In this document: positions 54,710 through 64,000 of the stretch, piece by piece | Layout of the letters: the number at the start of each line of letters is the position of its first letter | Numbering within the stretch: the first letter of the stretch is position 1 | Assembly: GCF_001761485.1 (NCBI RefSeq) | Contig: NC_090772.1 | Coordinates: forward strand, 2,168,501 to 2,232,500 | Length of the DNA: 64,000 bases | Direction: 5' to 3' | Source of the DNA: Yarrowia lipolytica | Taxonomy: Eukaryota > Ascomycota > Dipodascomycetes > Dipodascales | Position numbers and translations under genes: made by a program | The notes under the pieces: generated by a model | Seen by the model: only the letters and a program-made list of their open reading frames with translations | Databases searched by the model: none | Told to the model about the DNA's origin: nothing

Positions 54710-54890
54710 GAAGTTAATAAATGAGTCAGGGTTTTTTTTGTGGGAATAATAAATAATAAATGAAATAAATGGATTAATTAAAATAAATGACAAAAATAAA
54801 TGACAAAAATTAAAAATTGTAAATAATACTAAAATGATAATAAACATAATGAAAAAATACAATAAAAATCTGTCCTCCCTATCGTCAACT
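54710..54890. other. A/T-rich tract
   Basis: This tract consists mostly of AATAAATGA and AAAATAAATGACA words on the plus strand. It is a plausible DNA-unwinding or replication-origin-like segment on composition alone; no exact origin consensus is visible. Confidence 0.35.
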
Positions 54891-56481
54891 AGAAAACTAT
54901 TTTGGTCAACTTATCAATCACCTTAGAAAGCTCCTGCAACTCGTACTTAATGTCGGTTGTTCCCCAGAAATGGTTAGGGCCATCTATTGGCCATCTATAA
55001 CTGCCTAGAGCTGATTTCTGCCACACAGTTAAAGTTCCGTCAACAATGGCGAAAATCAACCCGCGGTTGTGAAACCCACAATGTCATTCTCTCTAACGTG
55101 CTCTTTCCTTCACTCTCGTCTATTTCGTTGTTCCGACAATGAAAATGTTGGAAAATGATATCGCGTTTTGGTGTTTTAGGTTCCAGGGTCTGATAATAAT
55201 ACTTTTTGCTCCAACAAGATAAGATTTTAGGTGGATCAAAAGTCTAAATTGAATACACGTTTCGGTTATAGTTGTGGGTTTGGGGTAAACAAAGGAACTT
55301 CACAGCGGTGGGTTAGGGCTGCAGGACTTGTCCGATTTATGCATGGAACCGAAGAGCCCCCTCGCAAAGAAGATTAGTTTATTATTATTATTACAATTTG
55401 ATTTTGATTTTCAGTACAGAAGAGTACTGTGAATTTCCTTATAAAGATCGGCAAAAAAATGAAATGATGATAATTGGAAATAATAGTTTTTCGAAACTCA
55501 CGAAAAAACCCTGCAAAACCAAAGGCCGCAAAAACTATATAGAATCTGGATATGAGATCCATAATTTGTTTTGCTGGAATGACACGTTTTATCATGTTCT
55601 ACTAACCACTCCGCTTTTTCTATGCGTATTGCCTTGCATTGTTGACTTTTTAATTTTTTAATTTTTTTTTAATATTTAATGTTTTAATTTAATTTTTTTT
55701 CTTCATTTTTCAGACTTTCACCGCAATCACTGTACGAGTACCCAGATACGAGCCGGAAACAGATGAAAGAAATGAAAGACGTTGGATCAGATGAGGGGTG
55801 TCGGAGTTGGACCAGATGATGGATGGTGGGGTGGTGCTTGACATCAGGTCTAAACTCCGATAGGAACTAAATTGGCAAGTAGGGATCCATTTTCGGTCCA
55901 AAATAAAAAATTGAAGAAAAGAAAATAAAAAACAAAACAATAAAACAAAAATGCAGAAAAAATTGCACGTAGACCACAAACCCCATCATTCCAGTTTGTT
56001 TACATCCTCGTAATGTACTCGTACCTGCGGAAGTGACCATGCCGAATTATTGGTTGGAAAAAACGCCGCTTGACAATCAGATCAGACGAATCGAAAAAAG
56101 GAACAAGTCTGCTGATATGCAGGGAGCCTGCACGAGCAAAATACCACCAGTAAGTGGCAATTAAAATCGCGAAAAAATCGAGAAAAATTGGAAAAATAAA
56201 GAGAAAAAGCGAATCGACATTTGGAGGAGGTTATGATAATATTTGATTTTTCCCTTTTGCAATTTGTATTTCAGATATCGATTTGAGCTCGTCGGATCCG
56301 CTACCCATCTCGGCTATCGGACAAAGAAGATATTATGCGTTTCAGTATGCATGGAGGCAGAGCAAGCAGGGCGCTGAGAGCAAGTCTTGGCGTGCCGTGC
56401 CATCTCATGAAACACTCCCATGTCGGACGAGATGTATTTTGTTATTTTTTATTTTTTGTCCCTCCTCCCCCCAACACTTGA

Positions 56482-56575
56482 GCCTTGTTGCGGGATTACA
56501 CGAGGCAGGTTGTGGCATTACATGAGGCATGTGGTTGGCATGACATGGGTCTTGTGGCGGATATCACATTGGTCA
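56482..56575. repeat. Minisatellite, forward array
   Basis: Four degenerate units of about 20-25 bp on the plus strand share TTGTGG, GGCATTACATGAGG, TGGCATGACATGGG and similar words. Confidence 0.6.
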
Positions 56576-56844
56576 TGCCATGACTGTTTGTCCACGTTGA
56601 CCGTACATACAGGTGTTGGCATGTATTCGGCGATTGTCGGTGCCTGTCTTGCATTAAGCTCATTGGAGGTGAGACGTTATACGTGAGAACGGGGAAGTGG
56701 ACTAAATGGACGAAAAAGGCGAAAAAAAAGGGCAGAGAGGAAAGAGGGTTCGGCAACTATTAACGGCCGAGTTAAGAAGCACGTGATCATACGGATGACC
56801 ACGAAGGCTGGATGTGCTCACGGTGGGTGTATGATGGTGCTCAC

Positions 56845-56970
56845 GCAGCTATGTGGTGTCCATTACAACGCTCATGTAGTGACCACACAGTGCATGTAGT
56901 GCCCATTACACAACTCATGTAGTGCCCACCACGCTCTTTATGTAATGTCCACCACACTTTTTCATATGGT
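56845..56970. repeat. Minisatellite, inverted array
   Basis: About five units of 25-30 bp built on CTCATGTAGTGCCCATTACA. The reverse complement (GGCACTACATGAG) resembles the forward array at 56482-56575, so the two arrays face each other. Confidence 0.6.
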
Positions 56971-57280
56971 GCCCCAGTTCCAAGCGGAGATCAATATGAG
57001 ACCGTTGCAAGATACTGTACTTATCCCTCACTCTCCGACGCCGATGAGCTTGATCCGAATAAGCCTCTGTGTTTGGAAGATGTTGGAGGAATTTAGTGGC
57101 AGTTAATGACGTCGGTGTTGTTGATTATAGCGACAGGATGTCGTGATAAATGAGGTGCCCGAGATTGGCGACATTCTAGTCTCTGCTGGTGCAGATTGAA
57201 GAGTTGTGTGTTTAGTTGATCAATTGAAGTAAAATTTAGGAGAATGGGGAGAAAGAAACACTTGAAAGAAAATAAAAAAA

Positions 57281-57380
57281 TTGAAAAAATGGGGAAGATG
57301 GGGAAAAATAGAAAAAAATGGGGAAAAATGGGGAAAAATGGGGGAAAAATGGGGAAAAATGGGGAAAAATGGGGGAAAAA
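57281..57380. repeat. TGGGGAAAAA tandem repeat
   Basis: Eight or so 10-11-bp units of GGGGAAAAAT. They create a long but meaningless Phe/Pro-rich open frame on the minus strand. Confidence 0.9.
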
Positions 57381-58719
57381 AGACCAGAGAAAATAGTCAC
57401 CCATACGCAGATCTGAGTCCGAACTCAAGAGTCGAGTTTTCTTTTTCGCCAAGCCAGTTTTAGATAAAAACAAGTACAAATATTCGTACATACTGTACTT
57501 AACATACATACCAGTTTCTGTGCCGCCATGTGGTATCTGTGTGGAGGTCATTCTGCGCTGATTTTGGGTCTGCACCACTATCACACCATCTGTGATGACA
57601 TAATCAGTATCGTAGAGCAGCAGTCGTACCATTCAAGTCACCGATGCTGCCCTATGTCTCAAGAGTGCCGTGTGCGACGATAAAAATAGCCCTGAGGTGT
57701 CTTACACGGGCAGAAAAACAAAATCCAGACCTGCAAAAACCCGACCGACAAAAGCAAAAGCCCAGTCTTGTCTTACACCGTCCATGTCACATAGCTATTG
57801 TTATTGTTACGTTGCTGGAGAAAATGAGAGACAGACAAGACATTGTCGTGCACCAGGTAGGGTCTAGTTTCTGCGAAAGAACCGTTGTGCATTGTTAGAC
57901 CTGAGTCTGAGTAAATCTCGCAGAGTCGTGTCGGACAAATCGGCTTTTTTTGGGTCTAGATCGCGATCCAGAAAGGGTACACGATTCAAACTACTATCAT
58001 TTCATTCGGAGCCCTCTCCTGAGTAAAATGAGCCCGCCAAATCCCATCACTAATCACTGGATCAACAAGAATGATATGTTGCACCCTCCCCCAGCTTTCG
58101 GCTCTGGTTAGCTCCACCACCCTAAACAACGCTAGACGTCTCTGGAAAACCTATGCGGCGACCTAAGAGCAGATAGTCGGACTAGTGGAACGCTACGGAT
58201 CAGCCCTATCTCGGATGTAATAGCTTCATCTGGTGATTGGTGATTGTGGGCTGGTCCCATTCAAGTATGTACTGTACAGTATGTACTTCTGAACAAAACG
58301 AGACTTTTCACCACAGGTTTGAGCACAGAAACAAGTGCAGTGAGACCTGGCTCGAAACAGAAACCAGCCAGGGGGACATTCCGGCTCCTACCAGCGCTGA
58401 GTCGAAGTTGAACATACGTACAATTGTCACATTGGCGGAATGTTACATCTGATGATCACGTTATTTGGAGATGGATCGATAGAGTTGGGGGATTCGGGTC
58501 TACTGTCTTCATTAGGGCGACAGTTGTGGGTGGATCGGCGGAGCTTGGGGTGGTACCAAGACCAAAATAGCCACTTTTCCGGCGCAAAATTGGACGGATT
58601 GGAGCGACTTGTAATTGAGATTTTGTGCGATTTTTCCCACAAACACTAGAAGAAATTTCAATCCAACGGGATGACAGAATAATTAAAGTTGAATGATGGG
58701 ATATAATTTAGGAGAAATA

Positions 58720-58723
<4 letters not shown>

Positions 58724-58757
<34 letters not shown>
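58724..58757. repeat. T34 homopolymer
   Basis: Thirty-four T in a row. On the minus strand this would be a poly(A) tail. The adjoining sequence does not match the 3' end of the LINE at 13.1 kb. Confidence 0.9.
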
Positions 58758-58758
<1 letters not shown>

Positions 58759-59905
58759 GTTGAACAGAAAACATGAACCCCACCTTTAGTTTCGTCATAA
58801 AAAAGAAAAAAAAAAAGGTATTACAAATATTGCACAAAAAATACACCAATACATCTCCACAGAGTTTGACCCGGTTTTCACCGTCTTGTGACGAATTTTT
58901 GCCAATCTACATTACATCTCCAACTAGCCCCATCTAATGCTAGCTATAACCCTAACTATATACGGACCCTTAACTACACAACGACTGAAAGACAAGATGA
59001 GACCCCGCCTGTACTGTAGCTGGAACATTGAATCTCATTTTCCCAACTTGCAACAATGTTCCGATCCGACTTGAGTACCGACGTTACAAGTACATGTCCT
59101 TGTGCGTACTGCACTGTACCCACCATGCAAGACGTATAACTCTTCTCCGCATCCGGACCCCCAGATTGTGCTTGAGATGATTGCTTCGAAAACAATCATG
59201 TCACCGTCGTATTTTGCGGGCCGCAATATCGACTCACAATGCGTCTCCGACGGCTTGGCTCTCTGCTTAAGGCGCCATATCGTCGACTGTGCCCAGTTCG
59301 TGTATGTTGCCAGCAACACACGTGGATCGTAGTCCAGGCACAGTCCGACTTAGTAGCCAGTGTTACAAGAACAGTGTAGTATGGCACTAACCGCCATCTC
59401 GCGAGCCGCGAGCTATGTGAAGAAACCATAGAGCCTCCGTGGATAGCCGCATCGTGAGAGAGATTCGGAACTAGCGGCTGGGACCCTAGCAGAAGGATAA
59501 GACGCTGGCACACAAGGAATGATGGGTTTGTGTTTCTTTGTGTCGGCGTTGTGGTTGAGGGAATTGCAGATGAGGGGATAATTGTGATTTACGGGACTCT
59601 GGATTTTTTACTTGTTTAGTTGAGTCAAGTTAAGTAGTTCTGTTCTCTACGTGCCGTTCTGAAATATACTGACAGTATTGTATTTACTTGAAATGTTGAT
59701 TTGCTAACCAAACAAAATGGTGCATTCCTGTCAACTGCACTTTGTTACTCTACTTGGCATTCAGAAAGGACAGGCAGAACATCAGAAAAAATAATAATTT
59801 GAGGACCAGACAAGACTGTCAACACAAACAAAACCAGGTGTATCTAACAATTAACCAAACGACACCTTCTGCTCAAGTCCAGCTGGCCAGTTTCTCGATC
59901 TAGTC

Positions 59906-59994
59906 CGTTTCTCCAACAACAAGACCACTGTGTTTGTCAGTGGAGGACGTTCTCCAACAGCAACACCACTATAACATCAGTGGACGTTTCCTCC
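59906..59994. repeat. Tandem 37-42-bp units, each with a CCACT/AGTGG hairpin
   Basis: Two units and the start of a third, beginning CGTTTCTCCAACAACA or CGTTCTCCAACAGCAACA. Each contains CCACT, a 7-9-base loop and AGTGG. Confidence 0.6.
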
Positions 59995-62517
59995 AGTCTC
60001 CATCCGTTCTGGCGGCCCGCAAGAGCCTACAACTTATCACAACTAGTATCGATACTCAGCGACTTAGTGTGGCAACCATACGGGCCGTGAACTACCCGCC
60101 CGGGAGGTTCACCAACTAGGAACGGATAAGATACGGGTATGACAAAACCGGCTGGCTAGCGTCGTGGCGAAAAGAGCCGTTCGCAAGTGAGTTGGGCTTG
60201 ACGTGGACTATGACGGCACATGACATGAGCCAAGCCGGGGTAAGTTCGTTCATGAAATGCTGTCAAGTTGGGTCAATTAGGGTCAATTTGGGTAACATCC
60301 GAATTGGATCATTTGGGAAAGAAAGACGGTGGTGTTGGATTACCCACCCAACAGCAACTGGGGTCACCGTTGGAGTGTCTGTGTTCCACGGATATACGCA
60401 CAGCTAAGGTTGGGCAGTTGTAAACATGTGTGCGAATGGGATCCTGTTGTCTGGTTGGGGTCAAAAAACAACAGCAGCCACGACGAAGTTCGAGCTACCC
60501 GGGTTTATTCTGCCATCTTCTTTCCAGATAACTAACCGGGTGAAGAACGAGCTCATGTGAGAATGGGGGTGGGGCGATGAAGGGCGACTGGACAAATTCT
60601 GGCCGTGCTATGACCGAGGTTTCCCTTCCTTTTCTTGTTCCCTTCTTTTTTCCCTTCTTTGCAAACTACAACTCCAAGTTTGACAGTCTCAGAAAAGAGA
60701 AACGACTTCTGTTAGTCCAACTTAAACCATGCTCTGTGATGATACTGATTAGATACTGAGCTGGCGTGGCCCACAAAGAAAATGTCAACATTTTCGGAAA
60801 AACAAAAACAAAAAAAACATCAGAAAAAAAGGACAAAAAAAGACACCAACAAAAAACAAAAAAAACGAATGAACTGCAAGACACACACTAAAAGAACTGA
60901 CCAGGGTATACGAGACCAATGACAGAAACGGCCAAGAGGAGGCACGTGGTCCTCCCCATCCTTTCTGAAGCTGAGCTGTGCGTCAGGTGTAGCTTATCTA
61001 TCGATTTACTGGGCCTGGGGAGACGGTTTAAGTGGACGCAAAAACCGTGTGAATGGGTGAAATCGCACATTTTTCTGCTATCCGCGGACTGGCGTCTTGA
61101 GGCGGATGGATGACCGGTTGCTCGGAGTCCCTTGTTCCATGACCGGTTTGACATTTTCCACGGTCAAACGCCATCTGAAGATTTTGTCGCAATCCCCGGC
61201 TTGACAAAAGTTAATCGATGTTGGGACACTCAAAAGGTGACAGGGGGGAGAGACGGTAGGGTGCGTTGTTTGAGGGCTTCGACGAGGTGTCAGCAGCCGC
61301 TTCGAAGGGTTCCATCTTCTGGCAGGTGCATCTCCTTGTTGTGGTGCAGTATCGGACGTTCGTGGGGCGGTGTCTGTCACCCGTATTGTGCAGAAAAAAC
61401 GCCACATACAGCCTTGCACTGATCTAAAACAGTAAGTACGAGACGGTACACATTCTCTGCATCTCTGCATCTCCCCACTTTCCCCTCGCCTTGATCGCAC
61501 GCAACCTACTGCCGTTTCTACCTCAGATTTCTGGTCGACACAGCTTCATGTCAATAGTTGCACGGGGCCCTGCTGACATGGGAGCTGTGCCGTTAAGGAA
61601 GTCTCGGCGGATTTCTAGTTCACTGTCTGTGCATAGACCTACTTAAGACCTCTAAATCAGACTGACTCAGGGTCCTGCGATCTTCCTCTATGTCGTCCAT
61701 TTTTGTCCACACACAATGGGAACTGTTAATGGACAGTTCAGACATAATGGACATATCAGACATTACCGTTGGAGGGATCGGCGGTTTGATTTTATATCCC
61801 GCGTATCTCCCTATTTCTGGAGTATGGTGTTGTCATCCCATGATGACCTTTCCTAGACCATGGTGTCTCATCTCCTCCCTACTCGTACCACTCCCATTCT
61901 TACTAAGCGAGTAGTATCCCATTCTAACTTTTTCCAAACCCCACCACGAGATGCCCACATCGGGATCAGCGGGAGGGGGGTAGGGATGACACCAGGGCGC
62001 TGATTGTACAGCACAATAGTTGGTGGAGGGGGACTATTGGGTTCGGGAATATGTGCCAAAAAAAAACGGGTCGGTTTGTGCAGGTCGGAGGTTGTCACTG
62101 GAGCCAGGGAGACTCTTTGTTTTGTGTTTTTTTTGTGTCAGTATTTTTCCGTGGACCCTGCTTTTTCGGCGCTCGGTCTCTTTGCAATCGCCGGAACTAA
62201 GTGATACCAACATGAAACGGCACAAGAAGCAGGGTAATTGAGAAGGAAAAAAAGCGAGTCCGGAAAATGTGAGGAAAAAACGAGGGAAAACGAGGGAACA
62301 AAAACGACAGGCAGCAAAAGAGTACAGCAAAAGAGTACAGCAAAAGAGTACAGCAACAAAGAGTACAAGTGTAGAAGTTCAATCACGTGACGGTAATCTA
62401 GAGAGGGTTTACCACTGGCCCGACGAATATCATTTTGAAGAGGCGATTGAAGCGATTCTAACGGTGGTGAAAAAAACCGGAGTAAAAATCAACTGTCAGG
62501 ACATGCACCGGGCTGAC

Positions 62518-62656
62518 AGAAGAAACGTGATAACGGAAGAAACGCGATGACGGAAGAAACGCGATGACGGAAGAAAAACACCATTGACGGAAGAAAAGCA
62601 CCGTTGATGGAACATCAACAGACTGACGGAACATCGACAGACTGGAACATTACCAG
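62518..62656. repeat. 17-20-bp GAAGAAACGCGATGACG repeat
   Basis: About seven units that decay from near-identical at the left to GAACATCGACAGACTG-like at the right, about 1.1 kb upstream of the Gln/His-rich CDS. Confidence 0.75.
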
Positions 62657-63670
62657 ACAGAGATCTGTACTCAACAATATATACAAGCACACTACAACAC
62701 CCCAACTCGTTCCACCTCCATTTCTTACCCTCATCATCCCTCTCACCACGTGTCTCCACTCAACTCAACCCAACTTCACCAACTCCGTAGTCAATCCCCT
62801 ATCACCATCTCTCTCATACATACGACGGCAGTGGTACAACTTTACCAGTGGAAATGGCCGTGTGAGTCGTCTAATTCTTCCCAATGGAGTAAGATGGACC
62901 TACACTGAAAGACTGAAAGAGGTTTGCTTTTTCTTGCCTTGCGTTTCCCTGTTTGTCGAACTTAGATACGGCAAGTCGGGGAGAGGGCTTTGGGAGCCGA
63001 TTGCCACCGATTGGATCCGACTGGCTCTTGCGCAGAGTCTGTGGCGACTCTATTGTTACATTGGTGGCTTGTGGGGCTTGTGGAATCTTCAAAATCGATC
63101 TCAAAACATGTTCTCGACTCGTGTTGCTGCTCTCCTACTCGGGGTCTATGTGTCATGGACCACCGCCACTCGGGATGGTGGGCTGGATTGCAACAAGTGT
63201 GAACTCGTTCCATGCAGATTAGACGACAAATAGGGTTGGGTAATGATTTGTTCTATTTCATTTCTCCATTTTTGTGTTTTTATTTTGTGTTTTTTGCGAA
63301 AGCCGATTTCGCTCGCTTTTCCGCTTTCATTTTTCGATTTTCCCACTTTTCACTTTTTTGCAATTTTTCAACTTTTCTCTTAGCCTTTAAAAACCCTGAT
63401 TTTTACGCTCAAAGTTTGACAAACCCAATTATCTTTAAGCATTCGTCAAATAGACTTTGACAAACTAGGTTTTGGATGCAGCGATTCTGCAGAACCGGGC
63501 CGTGTACCCTGAGTAGTAATTCTCCACCAGAGAACAAGATTGCAAGCAAAATAAAATTTGAAGTAAACCAGTGCATTCTCCACACCTTGACAAACATAAT
63601 GATATACTTTATTTCTCCACAGCGGTATTTCTGACGCCCCCACCCCCCCCCCACTGCTCCCACACTTTCC

Positions 63671-63682
63671 ATATATATATAT
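63671..63682 (+). promoter_or_regulatory. TATA element of the Gln/His-rich gene
   Basis: ATATATATATAT lies about 30-40 bp before the ATG at 63711, fitting the short leaders seen elsewhere in this window. Confidence 0.5.
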
Positions 63683-63710
63683 CTCCAACCACATCCTCCT
63701 GTTGACCACA

Positions 63711-64000
63711 ATGGACTACCACAATCCCCACTCTGACCTTTTCCAAATGGCGACCGAGCCCTGGTGCGACGACTACGTGGCCCAATACGGCAACTCCATC
63801 CAGTACCCGGTCACCAACTCGTTTGCCTACAACCTGCCCTACGATGACCTGACCCAGCACCACAACCACAACCAGCACCAGCAGCAACTCGTTAGTCAGC
63901 CCCAGAGTCACGTGAACATGCTGTCGCACTTTGGCCAGCAGCCCCAGCAGCCCCAGCAGCAGCAACAGCAGCAGCATCACCACTCGCACGGCCATGTGAC
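63711..64000 (+). CDS. N-terminus of a Gln/His-rich protein, cut by the window
   Basis: The frame is open from ATG at 63711 to the window end, giving 96 codons plus two bases. It begins MDYHNPHSDLFQMATEPW and soon becomes rich in His and Gln (LTQHHNHNQHQQQL, then CAG/CAA runs near 63940). Such tracts are typical of fungal transcription factors and differentiation regulators, whose DNA-binding domain would lie beyond the edge. Codon use is strongly Yarrowia-like. The family cannot be named from this part. The 13.5-kb empty region upstream, E-boxes and repeats suggest complex regulation. Confidence 0.7.
   Translation, partial: MDYHNPHSDLFQMATEPWCDDYVAQYGNSIQYPVTNSFAYNLPYDDLTQHHNHNQHQQQLVSQPQSHVNMLSHFGQQPQQPQQQQQQQHHHSHGHV

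Larger units (their letters stand above)
50142..63710. other. 13.5-kb gene desert upstream of the Gln/His-rich gene
   Basis: No convincing protein gene was found. It holds T-rich and A-rich tracts (52.99-53.40, 53.64-53.72, 54.71-54.89, 55.62-55.71 kb), several minisatellites listed separately, four TCACGTGA sites and a T34 run. The longest frames (57093-57632 minus, 62604-63233 plus) follow simple repeats or lack motifs. A long upstream region is often seen at fungal regulatory genes, and part of it could be transcribed as leader or noncoding RNA. Confidence 0.55.

Noticed and set aside
57093-57632. 179-codon minus-strand frame rich in Phe and Pro
   Set aside because: Its central part is only the translation of the TGGGGAAAAA repeat.
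62604-63233. 209-codon plus-strand frame near the Gln/His-rich gene
   Set aside because: It begins in decayed tandem repeats, has no domain, and codon use is irregular; more likely leader or control DNA.

Overview
The window looks like a chromosome segment of the oleaginous yeast Yarrowia lipolytica. The introns are short, with GTGAGT donors and CTAACxCAG acceptors. Intergenic DNA is full of GTAC words. There is an L1-type LINE resembling Ylli, and PEX1, a JEN1-type carboxylate permease and THI6 lie near each other. From memory this resembles chromosome C; I could not run a search. No rRNA gene, convincing tRNA or CRISPR array was found.

Layout. 0-10.5 kb is ordinary gene-dense yeast DNA: PEX1 (peroxisomal AAA ATPase, 5' exon outside the window), an XRCC4/Lif1-type end-joining protein, a four-RRM RNA-binding protein with a puzzling out-of-frame leader, and a convergent P-loop sulfotransferase-like gene. 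13.06-19.70 kb is an apparently full-length LINE on the minus strand, with ORF1, ORF2, a poly(A) tail, a likely target-site duplication and a possible third small ORF. 20.6-26.2 kb carries an AGC kinase (Ypk3/Psk1 type), a protein with two retropepsin-like folds, and the JEN1-type permease. 26.3-32.3 kb has no clear gene.

32.3-35.6 kb is the most unusual gene, a secreted subtilisin related to the alkaline protease XPR2. It has five short introns, all in phase 1, with four tiny internal exons that are each a multiple of three. It also has a long Asn/Ser-rich hinge between propeptide and protease, and the reading frame breaks inside the Ser repeat. 35.6-48.6 kb is a 13-kb stretch without a convincing gene, followed by THI6 (bifunctional thiamine synthesis). 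50.1-63.7 kb is a second 13.5-kb gene desert with AT tracts, several minisatellites and a cluster of TCACGTGA sites. It ends at the start of a Gln/His-rich protein, probably a transcription regulator, that runs off the window.

The genes do not form one pathway. The strongest candidates for undescribed biology are the cassette-exon protease, the LINE's possible ORF3, the tandem retropepsin-like gene, and the large desert in front of the Gln/His-rich gene.
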